DNA of 13,860 bases from Alphaproteobacteria bacterium (GTDB lineage: Bacteria; Pseudomonadota; Alphaproteobacteria; Bin95), in contig JAJECF010000113.1 of the NCBI GenBank assembly GCA_022822125.1, positions 1 through 13,860 on the forward strand. Reading direction: 5' to 3'. The notes below the pieces were generated by a model. That model did no database searches and had not been told where the DNA came from. It saw only the letters and a program-made list of their open reading frames with translations. Each line of letters opens with the position of its first letter. Position 1 is the stretch's first letter. The translations under genes were made by a program, and so were the position numbers. Shown here piece after piece: positions 5,611 through 12,289 of the stretch.

Positions 5611-6411
5611 ATGCAGGACGGCGATCTCTACGAGATTTATGCGGTCAAATACGGCGAGGTGGCCGACCGCGCGATGAGCGAGAACATGATCGGCGGCGAC
5701 CCGCACGACATGTCCGGCCAGCTCGATTTCTATGTCTGGGCCGTCGTCGGGCGCTCGCGGACCTTCATCGTCGATACAGGCTTCAACCACGAGACCGCGG
5801 CGGAGCGGAACCGGAAGCTGCAGCGCCTGCCGAAGGAGGGGCTCGCCCTTGTCGGCGTGGATGCGGACGCAGTGCGCGACGTGGTGGTGACGCATCTCCA
5901 CTACGACCATGCCGGCACGCTGTCGGACTTCCCCAATGCGCGCTTCCACCTCCAGGAGCAGGAAATGGAATATGCCACCGGCTCCTGCATGTGCCACGAG
6001 GTACTGAAGGCGCCCTATCATGTCGAGGATGTCTGCACGATGGTGCGCAAGGTCTATGCAGGCGAAGTGGCCTTCCATGACGGCGACGCGCAGCTCGCGC
6101 CCGGCGTGTCGGTGCATCATATCGGCGGCCACGCCAAGGGCCTGATGAGCGTGCGCGTCGAGACGCGGCGCGGGCCGGTGGTGCTGGCCTCGGATTCCGC
6201 GCATTTCTACGCCAATCTGGAGCAGCGCCGGCCCTTTCCGATCGTCTATAACGTCGCCGACCTGCTGTCCGGCTTCGACCGGCTGGAGGCGCTGGCGGGC
6301 GCGCCGGACCGGGTGGTGCCGGGCCATGATCCGCGCGTGCTGCACCGCTACCCTGCCGCCTCCGAAGAGCTCCGGGGCATCGCCGCCCGCCTCGATGCGA
6401 ACCCGGCCTGA
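5611..6411 (+). CDS. Metallo-beta-lactamase-fold hydrolase, N-acyl-homoserine-lactonase-like
   Basis: A 266-residue zinc hydrolase of the metallo-beta-lactamase superfamily. The di-zinc ligands are all visible: HLHYDH (95-100), His174 in the IGGH motif, Asp195 in ASDSAH, and His239 in VPGHD. The overall layout, with the segment EYATGSCMCHEV (120-131) and RRPFPIVYNVADLL, fits proteins usually named N-acyl homoserine lactonases, which open quorum-signal lactones. That name covers a broad family, and no luxI/luxR gene is nearby, so the true substrate may be another lactone or ester. There is no signal peptide, so it is cytoplasmic. ATG 5611 has a GGAGGGA ribosome-binding site about eight bases ahead. 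The gene is 69 bases after metF and 73 before the nucleotidyltransferase gene. Confidence 0.85.
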   Translation: MQDGDLYEIYAVKYGEVADRAMSENMIGGDPHDMSGQLDFYVWAVVGRSRTFIVDTGFNHETAAERNRKLQRLPKEGLALVGVDADAVRDVVVTHLHYDHAGTLSDFPNARFHLQEQEMEYATGSCMCHEVLKAPYHVEDVCTMVRKVYAGEVAFHDGDAQLAPGVSVHHIGGHAKGLMSVRVETRRGPVVLASDSAHFYANLEQRRPFPIVYNVADLLSGFDRLEALAGAPDRVVPGHDPRVLHRYPAASEELRGIAARLDANPA

Positions 6412-6412
6412 A

Positions 6413-6430
6413 GGCAAGCCCCGGCTTGCC
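6413..6430. terminator. Small hairpin after the lactonase-like gene
   Basis: GGCAAGCC (6413-6420) and GGCTTGCC (6423-6430) are inverse complements, beginning one base after the TGA stop, foldable as a 6-bp stem with a six-base loop. No T-run follows, so termination, if any, would be partial. It overlaps the candidate -35 box for the next gene. Confidence 0.35.
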
Positions 6431-6454
6431 GGCATGCGGGGAAGCCGATAGAAA
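6426..6454 (+). promoter_or_regulatory. Weak candidate promoter for the MNT-HEPN gene
   Basis: TTGCCG (6426-6431), a 17-base spacer and TAGAAA (6449-6454), four of six matches in each box. Start would be near 6461, just ahead of the AAGGAG ribosome-binding site at 6472-6477. Could be chance. Confidence 0.25.
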
Positions 6455-6484
6455 ACCGCCGCCGGGATGAGAAGGAGAACCGCC

Positions 6485-7474
6485 ATGCGCGCCGAGCCGT
6501 GCGCGATCCCGGAAGCGCTCCGCCGGGCCGCAGAGGCGGCGCTGGCGGCCAATCCGCGCCTCTCCGCCGTGCTGCTGTTCGGCTCTCGCGCGCGCGGCGA
6601 CCACCGCCCCGACAGCGACTGGGACCTGGCATTCCTGACCTGCGGCGAGCGGATCGAGCGCGAGGACCCGGACGGCTGGCGCCCGCCCGGAGACGGTATG
6701 GCGTTCGACTGCCTCCAGGTTCCGGTCGTCGAACTGGAGCGCAAGGCCAATGCGCTCGCCCATATCGCCTGCCCTCTCGTGCGCGAGGGGCGGGTAATCG
6801 CCGGCGCATGGGACCGTCCCGCAACCGGGGAAAGGCCCGCCATGGAAGAAGAAGAATATGCGAAATTTCTTCGCACTTCGGTGAATCTGATAGCCGATGC
6901 CTGCCGATTGGCGGCTGGACTTCCGACTGCTCTTGGACCGGGTTGGGATGCTGACGATTGTGGCTTTTTCGTCGCCCGGAGCGCCGATGCCGCCGAATTC
7001 CTCGCCAAGGCGATGCTGGGCCGCATCGGTATCGATTTTCCCCGCACGCATGATTTGAGCGCTTTGGCGGCGCGATTCGGCGCCGCGCATCCGGATTTGC
7101 GCGAGGCGGTCAGGGCGCTGAACGGGAAGACGCGAAAGGACCACACCGCCGGATATGACGGCAGGCTGGATGCGGATGCCGCCCGCCACGCCGCCGCTCG
7201 CCTCACCCGCGCCGTGGGATCGATGGCGGGTGAGCTTCGCGCCGCCGCCGAAGACGACCGGTTCCGCGCCTTCGCTGGCGAGGCGGCAGCGGCCGCCGCC
7301 TCCCTGTTCGGCGCCCGGGCCGCAGCCTTGCGCGGGGCGGGCGCCGAAGGCGGGTCCGAAGACCCCGTCGTGCAGGCCGTTCTGGACTGCCGACCGGCCC
7401 TGGCGGAGGCGCTGGACGCTGCCGTCGCGGAACTGGCGGGCCTCACCCGGCAGTCCGTTGCAAGGCCCGCCTGA
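6485..7474 (+). CDS. Single-chain minimal nucleotidyltransferase (MNT) plus HEPN-like protein
   Basis: A 329-residue protein. Residues about 11-115 form a DNA-polymerase-beta-type nucleotidyltransferase: GSRARGDHRPDSDWD (33-47) matches the GS-x10-DxD catalytic motif, and Asp75 in MAFDCLQ is a plausible third metal ligand. Residues about 122-255 are helical with HEPN-like traits (EYAKFLRTSVNLIADACRL, AAEFLAKAMLG, then DFPRTHDLSALAARF). I do not see the RX4-6H nuclease motif of HEPN toxins. The last 75 residues are alanine-rich helices. In HepT/MntA toxin-antitoxin pairs these two domains are separate proteins and the MNT AMPylates the HEPN; here they are fused, so substrate and role are uncertain (antibiotic adenylyltransferase-like is an alternative). 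ATG 6485 has AAGGAG seven bases ahead. An in-frame ATG at 6842 (Met120) starts the HEPN part. Bases 6841-6900 are only about 43% GC, unlike the rest. Confidence 0.72.
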   Translation: MRAEPCAIPEALRRAAEAALAANPRLSAVLLFGSRARGDHRPDSDWDLAFLTCGERIEREDPDGWRPPGDGMAFDCLQVPVVELERKANALAHIACPLVREGRVIAGAWDRPATGERPAMEEEEYAKFLRTSVNLIADACRLAAGLPTALGPGWDADDCGFFVARSADAAEFLAKAMLGRIGIDFPRTHDLSALAARFGAAHPDLREAVRALNGKTRKDHTAGYDGRLDADAARHAAARLTRAVGSMAGELRAAAEDDRFRAFAGEAAAAAASLFGARAAALRGAGAEGGSEDPVVQAVLDCRPALAEALDAAVAELAGLTRQSVARPA

Positions 7475-7477
7475 GCC

Positions 7478-8488
7478 TTGCGCCTCGGCGTTCTGGACCA
7501 GTCGATCGCCGCCGAAGGCCGTCCGCAGGCCGAGGCGATCCGCAATACGGTGGCGCTGGCCGCGCATTGCGAGCGGCTCGGCTACGACCGTTTCTGGGTC
7601 TCGGAGCACCACAACCATCCGACCATCGTCGGCACGGCGCCCGAAATCCTGGTGGCCGGCATGGCGGCCCGGACCTCGCGTATCCGCATCGGCAGCGCCG
7701 GCGTCATGCTGCCGCATTACGCACCCTTCAAGGTCGCCGAGCAGTTCCGGGTGCTGGACGCGCTGGCGCCGGGGCGCATCGACCTCGGCCTCGGCCGCGC
7801 GCCGGGCTCCGACGGGCTGACGGCCTTCGCGCTCAATCCGCGCGCCAATGAACGCCCGGCGGAATTTCCCGCCGACATCCGCGACCTGCAGGCCTGGCTC
7901 AAGGCGGAGCCGCTGCCGGAGAACCATCCGTTCCACAGGCTCGGCGCCTTCCCGCAGGGCGACACCACACCCCAGATCTGGATGCTGGGATCGTCGAATT
8001 ACGGCGCGCAGGTCGCGGCCTGGTTCGGCCTGCCCTACGCCTTCGCCTGGTTTTTCACCGACGGGCGCGGGGCGAGGGAGGCGCTCGACCTCTATCGCGA
8101 GCATTACCGCCCGAGCGCGGACTGGCCGGCGCCGCATTCGGCCATCTGCGTCTGGGCGCTGGCGGCCGACAGCGAGGAGGAGGCGCAGTTCCATTTCGGC
8201 CCGCGCCTGCGCTGGCGGCTCGGCCGGGACCGGGGCATGTTCCTGCCGCTGGAGTCCGCCGAGAAGGCCGCCGCCTACGAATACAGCGACGGCGAGGCCG
8301 CGCGCCTGGCGCGCTTCCGGGAGCAGGCCATTGTCGGCCGGCCGGAGCATGTGGTCGAGCGGATCGCGGCCATCGGCGAGGAGCTCGGCGTGGACGAAAT
8401 CGCTGTGGTCACCTGGACGCATGACGAAACCGTCCGCCGGCGCAGCTATGAACTCATCGCCCGCAGCTGGGGCGTCATTCCGCCCTAA
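7478..8488 (+). CDS. LLM-class (luciferase-like) flavin-dependent oxidoreductase
   Basis: A 336-residue protein of the bacterial luciferase-like monooxygenase superfamily, an eight-stranded barrel that uses reduced FMN supplied by another enzyme. The N-terminus RLGVLDQS is exactly where this subgroup starts, followed by LGYDRFWVSEHHNHP (34-48), RIRIGSAGVMLPHYAPFKVAEQF (68-90 region), and RIDLGLGRAPGSDG (100-113), hallmark of the luciferase family oxidoreductase group 1. WMLGSSNYGAQVA follows in the middle. The start is TTG 7478, three bases after the preceding stop, with only a weak upstream AAGG, so coupling to the MNT-HEPN gene is likely. The substrate cannot be told from sequence. Its stop TAA shares bases with the stop of the opposing gene. 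Confidence 0.88.
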   Translation: MRLGVLDQSIAAEGRPQAEAIRNTVALAAHCERLGYDRFWVSEHHNHPTIVGTAPEILVAGMAARTSRIRIGSAGVMLPHYAPFKVAEQFRVLDALAPGRIDLGLGRAPGSDGLTAFALNPRANERPAEFPADIRDLQAWLKAEPLPENHPFHRLGAFPQGDTTPQIWMLGSSNYGAQVAAWFGLPYAFAWFFTDGRGAREALDLYREHYRPSADWPAPHSAICVWALAADSEEEAQFHFGPRLRWRLGRDRGMFLPLESAEKAAAYEYSDGEAARLARFREQAIVGRPEHVVERIAAIGEELGVDEIAVVTWTHDETVRRRSYELIARSWGVIPP

Positions 8489-9459
8489 CCCGCTGCCCGG
8501 CGGGCCAGATTCAGCAGGTCCACGAGGTCGAGAATGCGCGCGACCCAGGGCTCTCGCGGGCTGAACCCGGGGCCGGCCTCGCCCAGCAACCGGCCTTCGA
8601 GCGCGTCCAGCAGCCTGGCGAGCCGGCGGTCGTGGATGCCGAGACGCGCCTGTATGGGGTCGGCCGCCACGCCCGCGAAAGCGGTCAGCATGGCCGGCAG
8701 CAGCACCAGCGCGCCGGTGAGGCCCGCGATGGCGGCGGTCGACGCCTTGGCGGGGAAAAGGCCGTACCAGAACCCGCCGGCGGCCGCGCCGAGCGGGAAA
8801 CCCGCTATCGCCGCCTGCTGCGCCAGCGCCTGCGCGGCAACGGGGCCCAGCGAGAGCGCGCCGGGCGTCCATTGCCGGAAGGCGGCCGCGCCGATGCCGG
8901 CGGAGACGAGCGAGGCGGCAAGGTCCGCGACCGCGAGGCGCGCCTCGCCATAGCGCCCCGCCGTCTGTTCCGCCCAGGCCCTGAAGCCGGGCGCCTCGGA
9001 TGCGGAGGAAAGCTGCTCCAGGAGGACGCTCACCGCCGGGTCGCGCGCAATCTCCTCGGCGAGCGCATCCCGCTCCGACGTCCGTCCGGGCTGTCGTCCG
9101 TAGGGCAGTTCGAGCAGTTCCGTGAACAGCCGCCACTCGATCTCCCGCGCGACATCGGTGACGAAGACCTTTCGCCTCCGGCGCAGCCCGGCAGCGGCCC
9201 CTTCATATCCGCCGCGCTCGGCGAGCCGCGCGGCGGCCTCGAGCCCAAGATTGGGGCCGGCGAGCGCCAGGTTGGCAGGCGCTCGCAACAGGTCCCGCCC
9301 GACCGCCCGGCGGTGAAGTTCGAGCGTTCCCCTCAGGCGGAAATTGCGCCGGACGAAATCCGGCGCCATCTCCCGGCGTCGGCGGATATAGCGGCCGATG
9401 GCGCGGCGCACCGCTGCGTCGGCCTCCTCCGGCCCGAAATATGGCGCGATATCGCCCAC
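8485..9459 (-). CDS. Uncharacterised membrane-associated protein, possibly DUF6635-like
   Basis: I do not recognise a function. The 324-residue product begins at GTG 9459 with no good ribosome-binding site. The first 110 residues are basic and helical (AVRRAIGRYIRRRRE, FVRRNFRLRGTLELHRRAVGRDLLRAPANLALAGPN, and RRRRKVFVTDVAREIEWRL). A central acidic part follows (about 128-180). Residues about 205-234 and 240-265 are hydrophobic, glycine/alanine-rich, and likely membrane hairpins; 178-193 is a weaker third. The tail is amphipathic. The RDLLRAPANLALA segment recalls proteobacterial proteins labelled DUF6635, but this is from memory. It is the last gene of the leftward group, 54 bases after the DinB gene. 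Its stop TAG overlaps the stop of the flavin oxidoreductase gene (CTAA, 8485-8488). Confidence 0.7.
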   Translation of the reverse strand: MGDIAPYFGPEEADAAVRRAIGRYIRRRREMAPDFVRRNFRLRGTLELHRRAVGRDLLRAPANLALAGPNLGLEAAARLAERGGYEGAAAGLRRRRKVFVTDVAREIEWRLFTELLELPYGRQPGRTSERDALAEEIARDPAVSVLLEQLSSASEAPGFRAWAEQTAGRYGEARLAVADLAASLVSAGIGAAAFRQWTPGALSLGPVAAQALAQQAAIAGFPLGAAAGGFWYGLFPAKASTAAIAGLTGALVLLPAMLTAFAGVAADPIQARLGIHDRRLARLLDALEGRLLGEAGPGFSPREPWVARILDLVDLLNLARRAAG

Positions 9460-9513
9460 CCGCCCTATATGGGGCGGCCCTGCGGCCGATGCGAGAGGCG
9501 AGCCCGCCGCCGC

Positions 9514-10008
9514 TCAGAGCGAGCGGATATAGTAGATCAGGTCGAGCTCCGGCGGCGAAACGCCTGCCTGGCTCAGCATGCCGTGGACCTGGCCGCGGTG
9601 GTGGGTCTCGTGGTTGAACATATGCGTCCAGACAAGCCGCATCGGCGTGCGGAACGGCGTTCCGGCGAGGTTGCTATAGGCGAGATCGCCTGCCAGGCGG
9701 TCCTCCGTCATCGCCGCGAGCACGCGGTCGATGCGGTCGTCTTCGGCGTCCCGCGCGCGGCGCAGCTCGTCGAAATCGTCGTAAAGGACCGTGTCGAGCG
9801 GGGTTCCGCTGTCGGCCTGCCCTTCGAGACGCCCGAGCCAGGCGCGGTCTCCGACCAGGATGTGGTTGAGCGTGTTGTGGATCGAGCCGAAGAACGCGGC
9901 GCGGTCCTGCTTCCGGTCCCCGTCGCTCAGCGTTGCGCAGGCGTCATAGAGCCGCCCGTTGGCCCAGCGGTTATAGGCCGCCATCGTCTTGAAGTGGTCG
10001 AGGAACAT
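9514..10008 (-). CDS. DinB-superfamily four-helix-bundle protein
   Basis: A 164-residue protein of the DinB/YfiT-like putative metalloenzyme fold (not the DinB DNA polymerase IV). The three metal-ligand histidines expected in the fold are placed correctly: His49 in TLNHILVGDRAWL, then His133 and His137 in FNHETHHRGQVHGML. It opens FLDHFKTMAAYNRWANGRLYDA, a family-typical first helix. Relatives include thiol-dependent S-transferases using bacillithiol or mycothiol, and many uncharacterised stress proteins; no partner thiol pathway is visible here. ATG 10008 has GGAG about six bases ahead. It lies 26 bases after the oxidoreductase gene and was probably transcribed with it. Confidence 0.88.
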   Translation of the reverse strand: MFLDHFKTMAAYNRWANGRLYDACATLSDGDRKQDRAAFFGSIHNTLNHILVGDRAWLGRLEGQADSGTPLDTVLYDDFDELRRARDAEDDRIDRVLAAMTEDRLAGDLAYSNLAGTPFRTPMRLVWTHMFNHETHHRGQVHGMLSQAGVSPPELDLIYYIRSL

Positions 10009-10034
10009 GGGGTCTCCGTCATTTCCGGCAGGCG

Positions 10035-10985
10035 TTAAGCCGTCAGCGCAAGATATTCAGTATTGCGCCGGTCGAGGAGGGTGCGGACGGCCTCGCCGGC
10101 TTCGGCCACTGGAAACGGGCGCAGCGGGCCGGGGCTCAGCTTGCCGGCGCCGAGCAGTTCGAACAGCTCCTCCGAGGCCGCCAGCAGGTCGCCGGGGTCG
10201 GCGATCCAGGCCGCAAGCGTCGGGCGCGCAATGACCAGGGATTGCGCCTCCAGCCGCTGGAGGGTCAGGGGCGGCGGCGGCCCGGCGACATCGCCGAAGC
10301 CGATAGCCATGCCCGCAGGCGCCAGACAGTCGAGGCAGCGGGCGAAGGTCTCGCCGCCTACCGCATCATAGGCGGCATCAACGCCCCGGCCGTCGGTGAC
10401 CCCGAAGACCTGCGGGGCAAGGTCTTCCGGGCTGTGCAACACCGTATGGCCGCACCCGTTCGCCTCTGCGGTCCCGGCCTTCTCCTCGCTGCCGACCGCG
10501 CCGACGACCTCCGCGCCGACGGCCGCCGCCCACTGGCAAAGCAACCGGCCGACGCCGCCGGCAGCGCCCACCGCCAGCACGGCCTCGCCCGGCTGCACGC
10601 GGCGCAGCCGGCGCAACAGGTAGTGGACGGCAAGGCCCCTGCGGATGAGGGCGGCGGCGGTCGCATCGTCGATATCGTCCGGAAGCGGGACCAGCCGGTC
10701 CGACGGGACATTGCGTTGCGCGCGCCAGGCGCCGGGCAGGTCCGCATAGGCCAGACGGTCGCCGTGCCGGACGCCATCGACGCCCGCGCCCACCGCCTCG
10801 GCCACGCCCGCCGCCGCAACGCCGGGAACGAAGGCCGCGCCGTCGGCCGGCGCCCGGAGGCCGCAGCGGTCGAGGCCCATGGCGGTCTGGCGCAGCTGCA
10901 CCTCACCGGGGCCGGGTAGACCGACGGACTCCTCCTCTACCGCCGGCCCTGCGCCGCCGGGACGGACGCGAACGACCGGCGTCAC
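10035..10985 (-). CDS. Quinone-oxidoreductase-like enzyme of the medium-chain dehydrogenase family
   Basis: A 316-residue MDR-superfamily protein resembling NADPH:quinone reductase (Qor). An N-terminal GroES-like part contains FVPGVAAAGVAEAVGAGVDGVRHGDRLAY (about 52-80), the usual Pxx-G-x-V-x-VG-GV-x-GDRV layout. The Rossmann nucleotide-binding loop is AVGAAGGVGRLLCQWAA (138-154), followed by GRGVDAAYDAVGG and ends with AVRTLLDRRNTEYLALTA. I see no cysteine/histidine cluster for structural or catalytic zinc, consistent with the zinc-free Qor branch. It likely uses NADPH to reduce an enone or quinone; the substrate is unknown. GTG 10985 overlaps the amidohydrolase stop as GTGA, so translation is coupled. 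Confidence 0.87.
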   Translation of the reverse strand: MTPVVRVRPGGAGPAVEEESVGLPGPGEVQLRQTAMGLDRCGLRAPADGAAFVPGVAAAGVAEAVGAGVDGVRHGDRLAYADLPGAWRAQRNVPSDRLVPLPDDIDDATAAALIRRGLAVHYLLRRLRRVQPGEAVLAVGAAGGVGRLLCQWAAAVGAEVVGAVGSEEKAGTAEANGCGHTVLHSPEDLAPQVFGVTDGRGVDAAYDAVGGETFARCLDCLAPAGMAIGFGDVAGPPPPLTLQRLEAQSLVIARPTLAAWIADPGDLLAASEELFELLGAGKLSPGPLRPFPVAEAGEAVRTLLDRRNTEYLALTA

Positions 10986-12190
10986 GCGCTGGCGGGCCGC
11001 ATATGCTCCGGCACGGCCAGCCCGAACAGCTTCGCCGCGTTCAGGCCGAGGATCTTCGCCCGGTCGCCCTCGTCGAGCCCGCCCATGGTGCGCTCGATGG
11101 CTTCGCCGGAATGCGGCCAGGTGCCCTCATGGTGGGGGTAGTCGTTCGCCCACATGAAATTGCCGGTGAGGCCCCAGTCCTTCGCCAGCGCCAGGCCCGC
11201 CGGATCTTCCTGGAAGGTGGCATAGCCATGCGCGCGGTAATAGTCCGACGGCAGGCCCTGCAGCTTCGGGCGCACCCACATATGGTGCTTGCGATAGGCC
11301 TCGTCCATCGCGTCGAGCAGCCAGGGCACCCAGCCGATCCCGGCCTCGATGGTGGCGAAGCGGATCTTCGGGAAACGCTCCAGCACGCCCGAGGCGCAAA
11401 GGTTCGCCACCGGCTCGATGGTCGGCGAGAGCGAGTGCGTCACATAGTTTATGACCGCCCCGCCATTGCCGCGCGAGGCGCGCGGATCGCGCCCGGTGCT
11501 GACATGGAAGGTGACCGGCATGCCGACCTCCTCCACCAGCGCCCAGAGCGGGTCGAAATGCGGCAGGTTGTAGTTGACATGATCGACGTCATGCCCGCCC
11601 CAGATGGGCTTGCAGGGCAGGGTGAGCGCCTTGTAGCCGAGCCTGGCGCAGCGCTCGATCTCGGCAAGCGTGCCTTCCAGGTCGCCGGTCGCGACGGCCG
11701 CCACCGGCACCATCTTCTCCGGCCAGGCGCCGAACTGCTCCCAGGCCCAGTCGTTCCACACCCGGCACTGGGCGTTGGCGAACACCGGGTCCGGCGTCGC
11801 CCACATGGCGAGGCCCTTGTTCGGGAAGATGATCTCGGCGTCGATGCCGTCGCCCTCATTGTCGCGGATGCGGCCCTCGGGGTCCGCGCCCGCCTGCGAG
11901 CGCACCCAGTCCTCGCCCTCGAAGCTCATGATGCGGATGCGGTCCGGCCGGTAGCCCTCGCAATAGCGCCATTGCACGCCGTTCTCGTCGGTCACGACGC
12001 GGGGCGCGCGCTCGCGGTATTTCTGCGGCAGGCGCGTGGCCCAGAGGTCCGGCGGCTCATTGGCGTGGCTGTCGGTCGAGACCATGTAGTATTTCTTCGG
12101 GTCGCCGGCGCGCGCGGTGCGCGTCCAGCCTTCATGGCCCGGCGTTTCCAGCCGCCAGAGGTTCTCGGCATTGATGGCGATATCGTTCAT
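10982..12190 (-). CDS. Amidohydrolase_2-family metal-dependent hydrolase/decarboxylase
   Basis: A 402-residue TIM-barrel protein of the ACMSD-like amidohydrolase branch, which includes decarboxylases and hydratases of aromatic or keto acids. Putative metal and catalytic residues: Asp40-Ser-His42 and Glu45 in STDSHANEP (38-46), His229 in VTFHVSTG (226-233), the helix region ATIEAGIGWVPW (279-290), and Asp350 in FMWANDYPHHEG (345-356). Also typical are DGIDAEIIFPN (114-124) and GYKALTLPC. No signal peptide; cytoplasmic. ATG 12190 has GGGAG close ahead. It is the first gene of the leftward group and is coupled to the oxidoreductase gene by a GTGA overlap, suggesting the two act on one catabolic route. 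The substrate is not readable from sequence. Confidence 0.88.
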   Translation of the reverse strand: MNDIAINAENLWRLETPGHEGWTRTARAGDPKKYYMVSTDSHANEPPDLWATRLPQKYRERAPRVVTDENGVQWRYCEGYRPDRIRIMSFEGEDWVRSQAGADPEGRIRDNEGDGIDAEIIFPNKGLAMWATPDPVFANAQCRVWNDWAWEQFGAWPEKMVPVAAVATGDLEGTLAEIERCARLGYKALTLPCKPIWGGHDVDHVNYNLPHFDPLWALVEEVGMPVTFHVSTGRDPRASRGNGGAVINYVTHSLSPTIEPVANLCASGVLERFPKIRFATIEAGIGWVPWLLDAMDEAYRKHHMWVRPKLQGLPSDYYRAHGYATFQEDPAGLALAKDWGLTGNFMWANDYPHHEGTWPHSGEAIERTMGGLDEGDRAKILGLNAAKLFGLAVPEHMRPASA

Positions 12191-12289
12191 GGGCTCCCGA
12201 ATGCTCCGTCAGAGGGTCGTTTGCGCGAAACGCTATCCGCTCAGGCCCCCGGCGTCCATACCGGCGCCGCCCCGGAAAGGGGACATCCA
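12191..12289. other. Divergent control region between the amidohydrolase gene and epmA
   Basis: 99 bases that must hold the promoters for both directions. I find no convincing -35/-10 pair on either strand. An imperfect symmetry, CGTTT...AAACG (12218-12232), is present; it has the wrong spacing for parS. Confidence 0.5.
12274..12282 (+). promoter_or_regulatory. Ribosome-binding site supporting the epmA TTG start
   Basis: GGAAAGGGG at 12274-12282 ends seven bases before TTG 12290. No ATG or GTG occurs in frame in a suitable position, so this site decides the start. Confidence 0.65.

Noticed and set aside
4582..7545. A 987-codon leftward open frame opposite metF, the lactonase-like gene and the MNT-HEPN gene
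   Set aside because: It is antisense to three well-identified proteins; the translation is a low-complexity run of Ala/Arg/Ser with no domain. Long antisense frames are expected in DNA this GC-rich.
5783..9136. A 1117-codon leftward open frame
   Set aside because: Covers the reverse strand of several real genes and partly another frame of the 8485-9459 gene. Composition is Arg/Ala/Gly filler with no recognisable motif.
12218..12232. CGTTT...AAACG symmetry as a second parS
   Set aside because: The half-sites are one base too close and the central bases do not match CACGTG.
11003..12289. Long rightward extension of the epmA frame, opposite the amidohydrolase gene
   Set aside because: It is the reverse-strand shadow of the amidohydrolase; EpmA similarity begins right after TTG 12290, which has its own ribosome-binding site.
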